Assembly: GCA_018667205.1 (NCBI GenBank)
Contig: JABIVN010000309.1
Coordinates: 1-5,898, forward strand
DNA: 5,898 bases
Source: Gammaproteobacteria bacterium
GTDB lineage: Bacteria > Pseudomonadota > Gammaproteobacteria > Pseudomonadales > Azotimanducaceae
Reading direction: 5' to 3'
The notes beneath the pieces are model-generated. The model was not told the DNA's origin. It did no database searches and saw only the letters and a program-made list of their open reading frames with translations. Shown here one piece after another: positions 1 to 5,898 of the stretch (positions are counted from its first letter, which is position 1; the number at the start of each line of letters is the position of its first letter). Made by a program: the position numbers and the translations under genes.

Positions 1-436
1 CCCAGAACTCGTAAAGTGTTTTGTAATTATTGGTTTTCAGTCGAACGCCCATTTCCAGACGGTAAGGCTGGATCATATCCAGAGGCCTGAGGACACCGTA
101 CAGACCGGAAAGAATTCTCAGGTTTTTTTGTGCGAAATTGAAATCTCTCTCGACATAATTTTCGGCCTCCAATCCTATGTAGACATCGCCCTTAAATGCC
201 AGCAACGCCTGTTTGCCTTTTTTTGAACCGGGGCTAAATGATTGGAACCTTTCGACATTGAGCGCCGCGAGTTTTGGGCTGATACCCATCAATTTACTCA
301 GGTCCTTCGGCGACTTTTTGCGCATCACGTCAACCAGCGCGCTGGTGTGTGATGTAAAAAGAGGCCTTGAGTTTTTTAAAGTCGTAGGCGACGTATCAAA
401 ATCGAGAGTTTTGGCGGGTGAGATAACGGTTAGCAT
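1..436 (-). CDS. yaaA: YaaA family peroxide stress protein, N-terminal part (cut by window edge)
   Basis: Reading the minus strand from the ATG at 436-434 gives an open frame of 145 codons with no stop before the left edge. It begins MLTVISPAKTLDFDTSP, the hallmark start of the YaaA/DUF328 family, and goes on with ALLAFKGDVYIGLEAENY and LRILSGLYGVLRPLDMIQPY, both close to Escherichia coli YaaA. The E. coli protein has about 258 residues, so a little over half is present here and the C-terminal part lies to the left of the window. In E. coli, YaaA is a cytoplasmic protein induced by OxyR that limits free iron during hydrogen peroxide stress; its fold binds DNA. The start is fixed by the family N-terminus, but the Shine-Dalgarno is weak (AAGAA-like on the minus strand near 445). 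No OxyR site was recognised upstream. It is transcribed away from the FecR-like/cyclase block. Identification is firm; regulation is not visible. Confidence 0.94.
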   Translation of the reverse strand, partial: MLTVISPAKTLDFDTSPTTLKNSRPLFTSHTSALVDVMRKKSPKDLSKLMGISPKLAALNVERFQSFSPGSKKGKQALLAFKGDVYIGLEAENYVERDFNFAQKNLRILSGLYGVLRPLDMIQPYRLEMGVRLKTNNYKTLYEFW

Positions 437-597
437 TAAGTTTCTTGAGGCCGGATGGTATTTAAGAATACTAGATTTAAGGAGGCGGTGGAATGCACAT
501 CTAAACGTTGATGCCTAAAAATCCTTAAGAAAATAGTCTTTTGGAGCATCGCGGCCTGCCAGTGGACCGATAAACAGCAAGTCATGAAGAATCCGCT

Positions 598-667
598 CAA
601 GCGCGAAGCGGATGCGATAACAACCGTTGTTCGCTGTTATCGATTGCTGCGGAGCGACTAGCGCTTG
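598..667. repeat. Nested inverted repeats, candidate hairpin or cruciform
   Basis: The inner arms CGATAACA (615-622) and TGTTATCG (635-642) are perfect 8-base complements around a 12-base loop. The outer arms CAAGCGC (598-604) and GCGCTTG (661-667) are perfect 7-base complements. The unpaired gaps between the stems are unequal (10 and 18 bases), so a single continuous stem does not form. No T-run follows on either strand, so it does not look like an intrinsic terminator. It could be a regulator site, part of a small RNA or mRNA leader, or chance. Confidence 0.4.
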
Positions 668-720
668 TTTAGCTTGGCGGAACCTAAAAAAGGCGTACAC
701 TCGCTATCTCGGAATGTGAA

Positions 721-954
721 TTGGTCGCTAAAAGGGGGGCTGCTGGTGGTTGTTAACCTGTAGCTGGTCGGTGATAACATTTAGTCGTGTTCGGGGATAA
801 TACAGTTCATCGACTAAGGGCTTACGCAGAGCTTGGGTTGAAGGCGCAAAGATCGTTAACAAGGTGTGCCGCAGGGGCTCGCAGCTGGACGATGATAGTG
901 GGTTGGGGAACTGGTCGTTAAATAATTAAAATGAGTTATTTGTTGGTCGTGAAA
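721..954 (+). promoter_or_regulatory. Cluster of degenerate 12-base direct repeats (YTGGTCGNTRAA-like)
   Basis: Four similar words lie in the same orientation upstream of the FecR-like gene: TTGGTCGCTAAA (721-732), CTGGTCGGTGAT (764-775), CTGGTCGTTAAA (911-922) and TTGGTCGTGAAA (943-954). A fifth, TTTGTCGCTAAA (1971-1982), differs by one base from the first and lies upstream of the cyclase gene. The copy at 911 falls between the predicted -35 and -10 boxes, a typical place for a repressor. No known regulator's consensus was recognised. That they are binding sites is inference. Confidence 0.35.
903..932 (+). promoter_or_regulatory. Candidate sigma-70 promoter for the FecR-like gene
   Basis: TTGGGG at 903-908 could serve as -35 and TAAAAT at 927-932 as -10, with an 18-base spacer. 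The -10 differs from consensus at one position, while the -35 is poor. The predicted start would be about 45 bases before the ATG at 984. One of the TGGTCG motif copies sits in the spacer. The call rests on eye matching only. Confidence 0.35.
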
Positions 955-983
955 GGCAATGAACAGGAGGCAATACAATTAAA

Positions 984-1937
984 ATGAAGCGTGTGGGTTG
1001 TGGTTTTTTAATCAGTTTAGTGGTTTTTATCACCAGTATTGAGGTGTTTGCGACAGCACCTCCGGTCGCTAAACTTGTCCAGACCGAAGGCCAAGTCGAA
1101 TATAGTCGACAGGGCGTTAAATGGAACGCCGTGCGCCGTACAAAGTATTTGTTCGGCGGCTATCATGTCAGAACGGGCGAAGACGGTTTCGGAACGCTCA
1201 TTAACGAGCAGTCTGGGATGTCCCAGGAACTGGGTTCTGATAGCCACGTTGCAATTCAGGGTGGTGAGGTGATTGTTGTTTCCGGAAGCTTGTCCGCTCC
1301 TGAAGAGGAAGACACAAGCATTTTCCAGAGTCTGCAGAACAAATTTGCCAAGGCCCAGCGTTACACGACTGTGCGCCGGAGCGTTAATACCGCTGTTAAT
1401 ACCGCTAATGGAACGTGTGACAACAAGGTGCGTACGATTCGAAGCGTTACAGTGTCGCCCGGGCATTCAGATCTTGTCTGGAGGAACGCTTGTCCTGAGT
1501 TCTCTTACAAGCTAGTGATCGACAACGCCACGCCGATTGAGGTGCCTGCAGAATCAACTTCAGAGATGATCCGTTACCCTGTAGCAAGTAACGGTGTCGG
1601 TGAGCATACCTATTGGGTCGAGGTTCTTGATAAAGACGGTACAGTTTACATACCGAAGGTAGAGAGTAAGCTTCGGGTCATGTCAGTCGATGAAGAGAAG
1701 GCGCTGGCGGAAGATCTGGAGCAGGCCGGCGACGATATTTTTCTCGAAACGAATCTGCTTGAAGAACAGGGTCTGTATATCGCTGCGATGGATGCTTATC
1801 GAAAGTTTTTTCGGGAGAACCCGGACGCAAATGACATGCGACCGCTGTTGATTCAGTCCTACCAGAATTTAAAACTGAGTAATCTCAGGGAACGTGAAGC
1901 GAGGCTTTATAACGCAGTCTTGGGAGAGGAGTATTAA
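984..1937 (+). CDS. Secreted FecR-domain protein with C-terminal helical (TPR-like) region
   Basis: The protein has 317 residues. Residues 1-24 form a signal peptide: basic MKR, a hydrophobic stretch and a VFA-T cleavage site. Residues about 30-100 resemble a FecR domain: TEGQVEY, a tryptophan in VKWNAV, then [16 protein letters not shown], matching the family's Gd-x-hxTg-x-dG core, and a short acidic linker near 106-111. Residues about 150-232 look like a second beta-rich domain with a possible Cys145-Cys170 disulfide. Residues about 236-317 are charged and helical, with a TPR-like unit near 259-280. There is no membrane segment after the signal peptide, so it should be periplasmic, unlike the membrane-anchored FecR that controls a sigma factor. 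AGGAGG at 965-970 supports the ATG at 984, although the 13-base spacing is long. It precedes a CHASE2 adenylate cyclase; such pairs recur in proteobacteria, which suggests a sensory partner. The ligand and exact role are unknown. Confidence 0.85.
   Translation: MKRVGCGFLISLVVFITSIEVFATAPPVAKLVQTEGQVEYSRQGVKWNAVRRTKYLFGGYHVRTGEDGFGTLINEQSGMSQELGSDSHVAIQGGEVIVVSGSLSAPEEEDTSIFQSLQNKFAKAQRYTTVRRSVNTAVNTANGTCDNKVRTIRSVTVSPGHSDLVWRNACPEFSYKLVIDNATPIEVPAESTSEMIRYPVASNGVGEHTYWVEVLDKDGTVYIPKVESKLRVMSVDEEKALAEDLEQAGDDIFLETNLLEEQGLYIAAMDAYRKFFRENPDANDMRPLLIQSYQNLKLSNLREREARLYNAVLGEEY
1383..1406 (+). repeat. Perfect 12-base tandem duplication inside the FecR-like gene
   Basis: GTTAATACCGCT occurs twice head to tail (1383-1394 and 1395-1406), exactly in codon frame, and encodes VNTAVNTA at residues 134-141. 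The repeat lies between the FecR-like domain and the following beta-rich region, where a linker is expected. Identical codons in both units point to a recent duplication or replication slippage. Confidence 0.85.
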
Positions 1938-1985
1938 TCTATCTTTCAGACGGCTGGCGGTGATAGTCGGTTTGTCGCTAAATGA

Positions 1986-2013
1986 TTGTAAAGTCCCGTC
2001 GGCGTTTTATAAG
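1986..2013 (+). promoter_or_regulatory. Candidate internal promoter before the cyclase gene
   Basis: TTGTAA (1986-1991) and TATAAG (2008-2013) are separated by 16 bases; the -10 matches consensus at five of six positions. It lies in the 109-base gap between the FecR-like gene and the cyclase, just after a copy of the TGGTCG-type motif (1971-1982). It could give the cyclase and bolA their own transcription. No terminator hairpin was seen in this gap, so read-through from the FecR-like gene is also likely. Confidence 0.35.
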
Positions 2014-2046
2014 TTGTCAGGGGGGTCACTTAGGTGATCAAGAATA

Positions 2047-4149
2047 ATGGGCTTTAAGCAACAACGTTATGACCTAATGGCGGTCGTTTTTTTCTTCCTA
2101 TTGGCGATGATTTTGGAGTACAGGGAAGCCTTCTCCCTTGTCGAGGACGAAACGCTTTCATATCGGCAGATTCTTCGTACCCACTATAATCCCGTTTTCA
2201 CTGGGGGTGATTCCCTCACTCGCCCCTCTGAAGATGTCGTCATCGTCTTTACCGATGAGGCATTTTACGCCGAGTACGACAAGTATCCTCTTCGTAGAGC
2301 AGACCTTGCGACGATTATTCTGAGGTTGAAGGATATGGGGGCGTCTGTCGTGGCTATCGATATGTTGCTCGACTTCAACAGTGCTTACGGAGAGGATCAG
2401 ACACTAGAGGATGCGTTGGCGAAGGCCGGTAACGTGTTACTGGTCTCCCAGGCGGAGATAGAGGGAGGGCAATACCTGGGACTCAATACTGCCATCGAAA
2501 GGTTTAGTGACGTCACCAAACATGGTTACACGAACGTAACGTCGAACAGTGCGATTTCTCCATCTATTGTCCGCCTGCGTATCCACAATGAAATGGTTAA
2601 TGTTTTTGACGCTTGGCCATATGCGATAAAAGCCGTCTCTATGTACCTTCAGCAAGAGCCAAAGCTTGCCAAGGGTGTCTTGAGTATCGGGCCAGAAGTA
2701 GCGATACAACTCGATCAGTTCGACGAAATGTATATTGATTACCCGCTGCTGCCTGCGGTATCCGGGGTTACCCCCAAGCTGCATGAAATTATAGGGATAT
2801 CCGCGTCGGAATTGTTGTTGATCGACTATGAAGATGAGCAGGAGAAGCTTGCTCATTTCGAGGAGCTTGCCTATTTCATCGAAGGAAAGATCGTCTTGAT
2901 TGGTGAGGTTGCAGAAGTTGCCCATGATCAGTTTGAAACGCCTGTAGGAGATGTCTTCGGCGTTGAAGTGATCGCGAACTCGATTTCGACTATCATCAAA
3001 AATGGTCCTCTGACAGCTGCGTCGCTGGGTTTAGAGTTGCTGGTTGGGTTCCTGATGCTGGCAGCCTTTTTGTGTACGCGCCTTATCCCGGCGCCTCTTC
3101 TAAGGAACAGCGTCAGCATTGCGGTGCTGGTTCTCTACTTACTGGCGACGATTCTTGCTTATATCAGTATTGGCCTGGTGTTCTCAGTAAGTTATCTGCT
3201 GATAGCGTCGGTCTTCTCCCTGATTGTCGTTAACATGCGGTTCTATCTCGCGGAAATGGGCCAGAAGACGATGATTCGGGAGATGTTTGGACAATACCTC
3301 TCGCCGAAGGTGGTGGAGGACCTCGTTGATGATCCCAGTAAGATTCAGTTGGGTGGTGAAGAACGGGAGATGACGGCTTTTTTCTCTGACATCCAGGGCT
3401 TCTCCTTAATATCAGAACGCCTGACGCCGTCAGAATTGGTACAGTTGCTGAACGACTACCTGACAGATATGTGCGATATCATCATCGCGAGTGAAGGCAC
3501 CGTAGATAAATTCGAGGGCGATTCCATCATGGCTTTTTGGGGAGCGCCGGTTAGGCATGCTGATCATGCTAAGCGGGCCTGTTTCGCCGCGATTGATATG
3601 AACGATCGACTTGTAGAGCTTAGGGCGAGCGCTCTGCAGAAAGGCGTTACGCCTCTAGTGGTTAGAATGGGGGTGAACACTGGTCCTATGGTGGTGGGGA
3701 ATATGGGATCCAGCCAAAGAATGAACTACACCGTCATGGGTGATGCTGTGAACTTGGCCTCACGACTGGAAGGTGCTAACAAAGCATATGGATCAGGGAT
3801 GATGATTTCCGAATCTACCTATAGAGCTTGTGAGGCAGATATTGATGTTCGCGAGTTGGATAAAATCATGGTGGTTGGAAAGAGTGAGCCGGTTACCGTT
3901 TATCAGTTGCTGAATAGGAAGAACCAGACAGCCAGCGCGGACGCAGATCTCGTCGACCTGTTCTCGAAGGGAATGCAGTTATACAAAGCAGGGGATTTCA
4001 GGCGGGCGAAGAGTGAGTTCTCAGCGTGTCTGGATATTTTTGCCGACGATGGTCCCGCCCTGACCTACATTGCTAGGTGTCAGGCGTTTATCGTTAATCC
4101 TCCAGGTGTCGATTGGGACGGTGTTTATAGACTGACAGAAAAGGGTTAG
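2047..4149 (+). CDS. CHASE2-domain class III adenylate cyclase, membrane-bound
   Basis: This 700-residue protein should convert ATP to cAMP in response to an extracytoplasmic signal. A first membrane helix (about 10-24) is followed by a CHASE2 sensor (about 30-320) ending in the typical GKIVLIGEVAEVAHDQFETP and GVEVIANS motifs. Three more membrane helices lie at about 326-346, 353-373 and 375-396, the usual CHASE2 arrangement. The cyclase domain spans about 440-620. Metal-binding Asp448 (FFSDIQGFS) and Asp492, adenine-selecting Lys488 (VDKFEGD), Thr562 (YTVMGDAVN), Asn569 and transition-state Arg573 are all present. The Lys/Thr pair indicates ATP rather than GTP and the IIIb subtype, some members of which respond to bicarbonate. 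The tail (about 636-682) holds a TPR-like helical pair beginning LFSKGMQLYKAGDFRRAKSEF. AGGTGA at 2032-2037, 9 bases before the ATG, supports the start. It follows the FecR-like gene and abuts bolA. The family is certain; the sensed signal is unknown. Confidence 0.95.
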   Translation: MGFKQQRYDLMAVVFFFLLAMILEYREAFSLVEDETLSYRQILRTHYNPVFTGGDSLTRPSEDVVIVFTDEAFYAEYDKYPLRRADLATIILRLKDMGASVVAIDMLLDFNSAYGEDQTLEDALAKAGNVLLVSQAEIEGGQYLGLNTAIERFSDVTKHGYTNVTSNSAISPSIVRLRIHNEMVNVFDAWPYAIKAVSMYLQQEPKLAKGVLSIGPEVAIQLDQFDEMYIDYPLLPAVSGVTPKLHEIIGISASELLLIDYEDEQEKLAHFEELAYFIEGKIVLIGEVAEVAHDQFETPVGDVFGVEVIANSISTIIKNGPLTAASLGLELLVGFLMLAAFLCTRLIPAPLLRNSVSIAVLVLYLLATILAYISIGLVFSVSYLLIASVFSLIVVNMRFYLAEMGQKTMIREMFGQYLSPKVVEDLVDDPSKIQLGGEEREMTAFFSDIQGFSLISERLTPSELVQLLNDYLTDMCDIIIASEGTVDKFEGDSIMAFWGAPVRHADHAKRACFAAIDMNDRLVELRASALQKGVTPLVVRMGVNTGPMVVGNMGSSQRMNYTVMGDAVNLASRLEGANKAYGSGMMISESTYRACEADIDVRELDKIMVVGKSEPVTVYQLLNRKNQTASADADLVDLFSKGMQLYKAGDFRRAKSEFSACLDIFADDGPALTYIARCQAFIVNPPGVDWDGVYRLTEKG

Positions 4150-4155
4150 CGCGGG

Positions 4156-4482
4156 ATGTCAATTCAGGAAAAAATGATCCAGGAAAGAATAGCAAAGAAA
4201 CTTGCCGACGCAGTAGATCTGCAGCACTTGGAAGTCGTCAATGAAAGTGGTAACCACAACGTGCCGGCCGGATCGGAGTCTCATTTTAAGGTAGTCATGG
4301 TCAGCGAGACTTTTGAGGCGATGCCTCTGATCGCCAGGCATAGGCAGGTGAACAGAATTCTTAGTCATGAACTGGCAAACGATATTCATGCGCTTGCCAT
4401 CCATACCTACACGGCAAAAGAGTGGCGTAAGAAGAATGGAGAGGCGCCGATGTCGCCTCCCTGTCTTGGGGGCAGCACCTGA
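4156..4482 (+). CDS. bolA: BolA family transcriptional regulator / Fe-S-related protein
   Basis: The 108-residue product matches E. coli BolA along its length: HNVPAGSESHFKVV (34-47), RHR (61-63), HALAIHTYTAKEW (78-90) and the C-terminal SPPC (100-103). BolA proteins are small cytoplasmic proteins with a KH-like fold. They affect cell shape, biofilm and stress gene expression, and pair with monothiol glutaredoxins to bind Fe-S clusters; the invariant histidine of HTYT is His83 here. The ATG at 4156 lies 6 bases after the cyclase stop, suggesting translational coupling. A second in-frame ATG at 4174 (residue 7) aligns with the E. coli start (MIRERI versus MIQERI) but has AGGA only 4 bases ahead. 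Neither start has an ideal ribosome binding site, so the first six residues are uncertain. Sharing an operon with an adenylate cyclase is unusual, and in E. coli bolA is elsewhere. Confidence 0.95.
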   Translation: MSIQEKMIQERIAKKLADAVDLQHLEVVNESGNHNVPAGSESHFKVVMVSETFEAMPLIARHRQVNRILSHELANDIHALAIHTYTAKEWRKKNGEAPMSPPCLGGST

Positions 4483-4530
4483 ACGTGATGATCATTGCTT
4501 GTGTTTAGATACCAGTGAGTGGAGGCCCCG

Positions 4531-4605
4531 ATGCAGGTGGCACTGAGGTCATGTGCGTGGATCGTCAGAGGGGTGGGCGTACTTCAGAATATCTCTTCGA
4601 GCTAA
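4531..4605 (+). other. 24-codon overlapping ORF with strong ribosome binding site (possible leader peptide)
   Basis: GGAGG at 4521-4525 stands 5 bases before an ATG at 4531, which is the best ribosome binding site in this stretch. The frame it opens is +1 relative to the metallopeptidase and ends at TAA 4603-4605 after 24 codons (MQVALRSCAWIVRGVG and eight more). The peptide has no recognised family. It may be a translated leader that affects initiation of the overlapping gene, or chance. There is no sign that a frameshift is being hidden, since the metallopeptidase frame alone carries the family's N-terminal region. Confidence 0.2.
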
Positions 4606-5285
4606 AACAGCGGTGTACGGCGATTCATGTCAGGGTCCTCCGGCGACGAAGAAAGTCGCTTGGCCTGTACGTAGAGAAAGATGTTTTGCCTGAGCTTCGG
4701 GTCCCGATAAATTGCGCTTGGCGCGATATTCATTCATTTCTAGGCAGTAAATTTGACTGGATTGTAGCGGCGCAATCGGAGCTGGCAAGTCGCACAACTG
4801 CGCCGCCCAATATTTATACCCCCGGTGGGGAGATTAGTTACCTTGGCCGCCGAGTGCCGCTGGTGCTCGCTAAGAGTCGTTTTAATGTTGTTGAAGCGGA
4901 TCATAGTAGTATCTATGTTTCGTGCACTAATCCTGCCAGGCCTGAAGCGGTCGAGAAACAAATTATTCACTGGTACCGAAGGCAAGCGGAAACCCTGTTT
5001 CCTTTAAGAGTTCAGGTGGTCGCTGGCAGGTTCTCAGTCAGGAATGATCCGTCAGGGGTTAGGGTACGTAAAATGAAAAGTAGATGGGGAAGTTGCTCCT
5101 CCGGCGGGGAGGTGTGCCTAAATTTGCTGCTGATAAAAGCAGGCCTGGCGCAGATTGATTTCGTGATTGCGCATGAACTCTGCCATCTCAGGCATTTCGC
5201 CCACAATGCTAAATTTTATGCGTTGCTATCAGAGGTCATGCCTGACTGGAAAGAGCAGGAGGTATTGCTTGGACAAAAGGTCTAG
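4551..5285 (+). CDS. YgjP-like (DUF45) SprT-type zinc metallopeptidase
   Basis: With the ATG at 4551 the product has 244 residues. The N-terminal half follows the family pattern: a basic run (VRVLRRRRKSLGLYV), then FDWIVAAQ, then GGEISYLGRRVPL. The C-terminal half holds KMKSRWGSCSSGG (residues about 174-186) and the catalytic HELCH (208-212; zinc ligands His208 and His212, general base Glu209), with a third likely ligand His218 in HFAHNAKFY. These proteins are predicted cytoplasmic zinc peptidases; no signal peptide or membrane helix is seen and the substrate is unknown. The frame is open back to a GTG at 4515, which would add 12 residues but has no ribosome binding site. I preferred 4551 because AGGTGG (4535-4540) lies 10 bases ahead; GTG 4557 is a third option. 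It begins 68 bases after bolA and its stop overlaps the convergent tesA stop. Confidence 0.9.
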   Translation: MCVDRQRGGRTSEYLFELKQRCTAIHVRVLRRRRKSLGLYVEKDVLPELRVPINCAWRDIHSFLGSKFDWIVAAQSELASRTTAPPNIYTPGGEISYLGRRVPLVLAKSRFNVVEADHSSIYVSCTNPARPEAVEKQIIHWYRRQAETLFPLRVQVVAGRFSVRNDPSGVRVRKMKSRWGSCSSGGEVCLNLLLIKAGLAQIDFVIAHELCHLRHFAHNAKFYALLSEVMPDWKEQEVLLGQKV

Positions 5286-5896
5286 AGCATCGGCATAAGG
5301 GAAGGCCAGACATCTTCGAGAAGGCTGGGTTGAGCTTCCGCGGTAGGATGGATTCCGTCCCTTTGGACGAGGGCCTTGCCGGTCGATATACCGTCTAGCA
5401 GAAAGGGGACGAAAGGCAGGTCGTGCTCTTCTGCCAGCGAGGAGAAGATCTTTTCGAAGGCGAGCGTGTAGCGACGGCCGTAGTTAGGCGGTAGGACCAT
5501 GCCGATCAGTAAAACGCGGGCGCCGGTGGCTTTAGTCTGCTGGATGATGAGGTCCAAGTTGGATCTGATGTTGGAAATAGGATAGCCGCGAAGTCCATCG
5601 TTGCCACCAAGTTCAAGGACAAAAATATCCGGTTGGTGAAATTCGAGACTTTTGGTTAACCTTGTGACGCCACCACCCGTAGTCTCACCAGACACACTGG
5701 CGTTGACAACCTTATAATGAGGACGATCGATAGCAACGCGGTTGGCTAGCAGGCTCACCCAACCTTGTTCCTGATCCATTCCGTAAGCAGCACTGATGCT
5801 GTCACCATAGACAAGAAGCGTTTCCGCTAGAACGAATGGGCTGAGACTCATACAAGACAGAGCGACGATAAATTTAGTTATGCGAGCAATGATCAA
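5282..5896 (-). CDS. tesA: TesA-type SGNH arylesterase / lysophospholipase, secreted
   Basis: The minus-strand frame of 204 residues matches E. coli TesA, a periplasmic multifunctional thioesterase, esterase and lysophospholipase. All SGNH blocks are present: GDSIS with nucleophile Ser33, oxyanion Gly70 in NASVSGET, ELGGNDGLRGYP with Asn99, and RDGIHP with Asp180 and His183. NYGRRY and AFEKIFSSLAEEHDLPFVPF also follow TesA closely. Residues 1-24 form a signal peptide (RITK, hydrophobic core, cleavage VLA-E), so the mature enzyme starts near ETLLVYGDS. The C-terminus is slightly shorter than in E. coli. The frame is open to the right edge: TTG at 5896-5894 is the only start seen before Met16, so the true start may be this TTG or lie a few codons outside the window. 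It converges on the metallopeptidase gene with a 4-base overlap. In relatives a lolD/ybbA-like ABC transporter gene often diverges from tesA, and it may lie just outside. Confidence 0.94.
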   Translation of the reverse strand: MIIARITKFIVALSCMSLSPFVLAETLLVYGDSISAAYGMDQEQGWVSLLANRVAIDRPHYKVVNASVSGETTGGGVTRLTKSLEFHQPDIFVLELGGNDGLRGYPISNIRSNLDLIIQQTKATGARVLLIGMVLPPNYGRRYTLAFEKIFSSLAEEHDLPFVPFLLDGISTGKALVQRDGIHPTAEAQPSLLEDVWPSLMPML

Positions 5897-5898
5897 AA

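Larger units (their letters stand above)
437..983. other. 547-base divergent intergenic region between yaaA and the FecR-like gene
   Basis: No convincing gene was found on either strand. The only sizeable frame is a GTG-started 61-codon frame on the minus strand (700-515), which has no recognisable family and no good ribosome binding site. What the region does hold is a pair of nested inverted repeats (598-667), four copies of a TGGTCG-containing motif (721-954), a weak sigma-70-like promoter (903-932) and the ribosome binding site of the rightward gene (965-970). It must carry the promoters of both divergent genes. Its length leaves room for an unrecognised small RNA or regulator sites. Confidence 0.7.

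Noticed and set aside
213..518. Plus-strand 101-codon frame at the left end
   Set aside because: It lies mostly antisense to yaaA, whose family match is clear; the frame is a shadow.
515..700. 61-codon minus-strand frame upstream of yaaA
   Set aside because: GTG start without a good ribosome binding site, no recognisable family, and it overlaps the inverted repeats. I could not support it as a gene.
700..983. CRP-cAMP site (TGTGA-N6-TCACA) that would allow feedback on the cyclase block
   Set aside because: Only a lone TGTGA half-site near 715 was seen, without a matching second half.
1017..1466. 149-codon minus-strand frame within the FecR-like gene
   Set aside because: Antisense to a clear signal-peptide/FecR coding frame and without a recognisable family.
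984..1937. Classical FecR anti-sigma regulator of iron uptake
   Set aside because: No sigma factor or TonB receptor gene nearby, and no membrane segment after the signal peptide. Only the FecR domain fold is shared.
2437..2925. 162-codon minus-strand frame within the cyclase gene
   Set aside because: Antisense to the CHASE2 coding region, no recognisable domain; a shadow of the real gene.
4489..5895. 11-base inverted match TGATCATTGCT (4489-4499) and AGCAATGATCA (5885-5895)
   Set aside because: Short, about 1.4 kb apart, one copy inside the tesA signal peptide coding region; no mobile-element gene between them. Most likely chance.

Overview
The window looks like chromosomal DNA of a gammaproteobacterium, probably a marine or environmental one. 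This rests on protein resemblance only: YaaA, BolA and TesA all look close to the enterobacterial and pseudomonad forms, and base composition is roughly balanced by eye. No rRNA, tRNA, CRISPR array, insertion sequence or phage gene was found, and the gene density and codon use look native.

Layout, left to right. Positions 1-436 (minus strand) hold the N-terminal half of yaaA, a peroxide-stress and iron-handling protein, which runs off the left edge. A long gap (437-983) separates it from a rightward gene block and holds a nested inverted repeat, several copies of a TGGTCG-type motif and a weak promoter candidate. The rightward block is: a secreted FecR-domain protein (984-1937); a 700-residue membrane adenylate cyclase with an extracytoplasmic CHASE2 sensor (2047-4149); bolA (4156-4482); and a YgjP/SprT-like zinc metallopeptidase (about 4551-5285). 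A leftward gene for a TesA-type secreted SGNH lipase/arylesterase (5282-5896) faces the block tail to tail. The two stop codons share one CTAG palindrome.

How the genes may work together. The FecR-domain protein and the CHASE2 domain should lie in the same compartment, outside the inner membrane. The simplest reading is a two-gene sensor in which the FecR-like protein modulates or docks onto the CHASE2 sensor, and the cyclase domain makes cAMP in the cytoplasm. All catalytic residues of a class III adenylate cyclase are present, with the Lys/Thr specificity pair typical of the IIIb subtype. bolA starts 6 bases after the cyclase stop, so cAMP synthesis and a stress or Fe-S/morphology regulator are probably co-expressed. 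The metallopeptidase follows closely but has no obvious functional link.

The most interesting features beyond the genes are: a degenerate 12-base repeat found four times upstream of the FecR-like gene and once upstream of the cyclase gene; the cyclase-bolA coupling; a perfect 12-base in-frame tandem duplication in the FecR-like gene; and an overlapping 24-codon ORF that has a better ribosome binding site than the metallopeptidase it overlaps. FecR-CHASE2 cyclase pairs are not new in themselves, but their mechanism is little described as far as I know.
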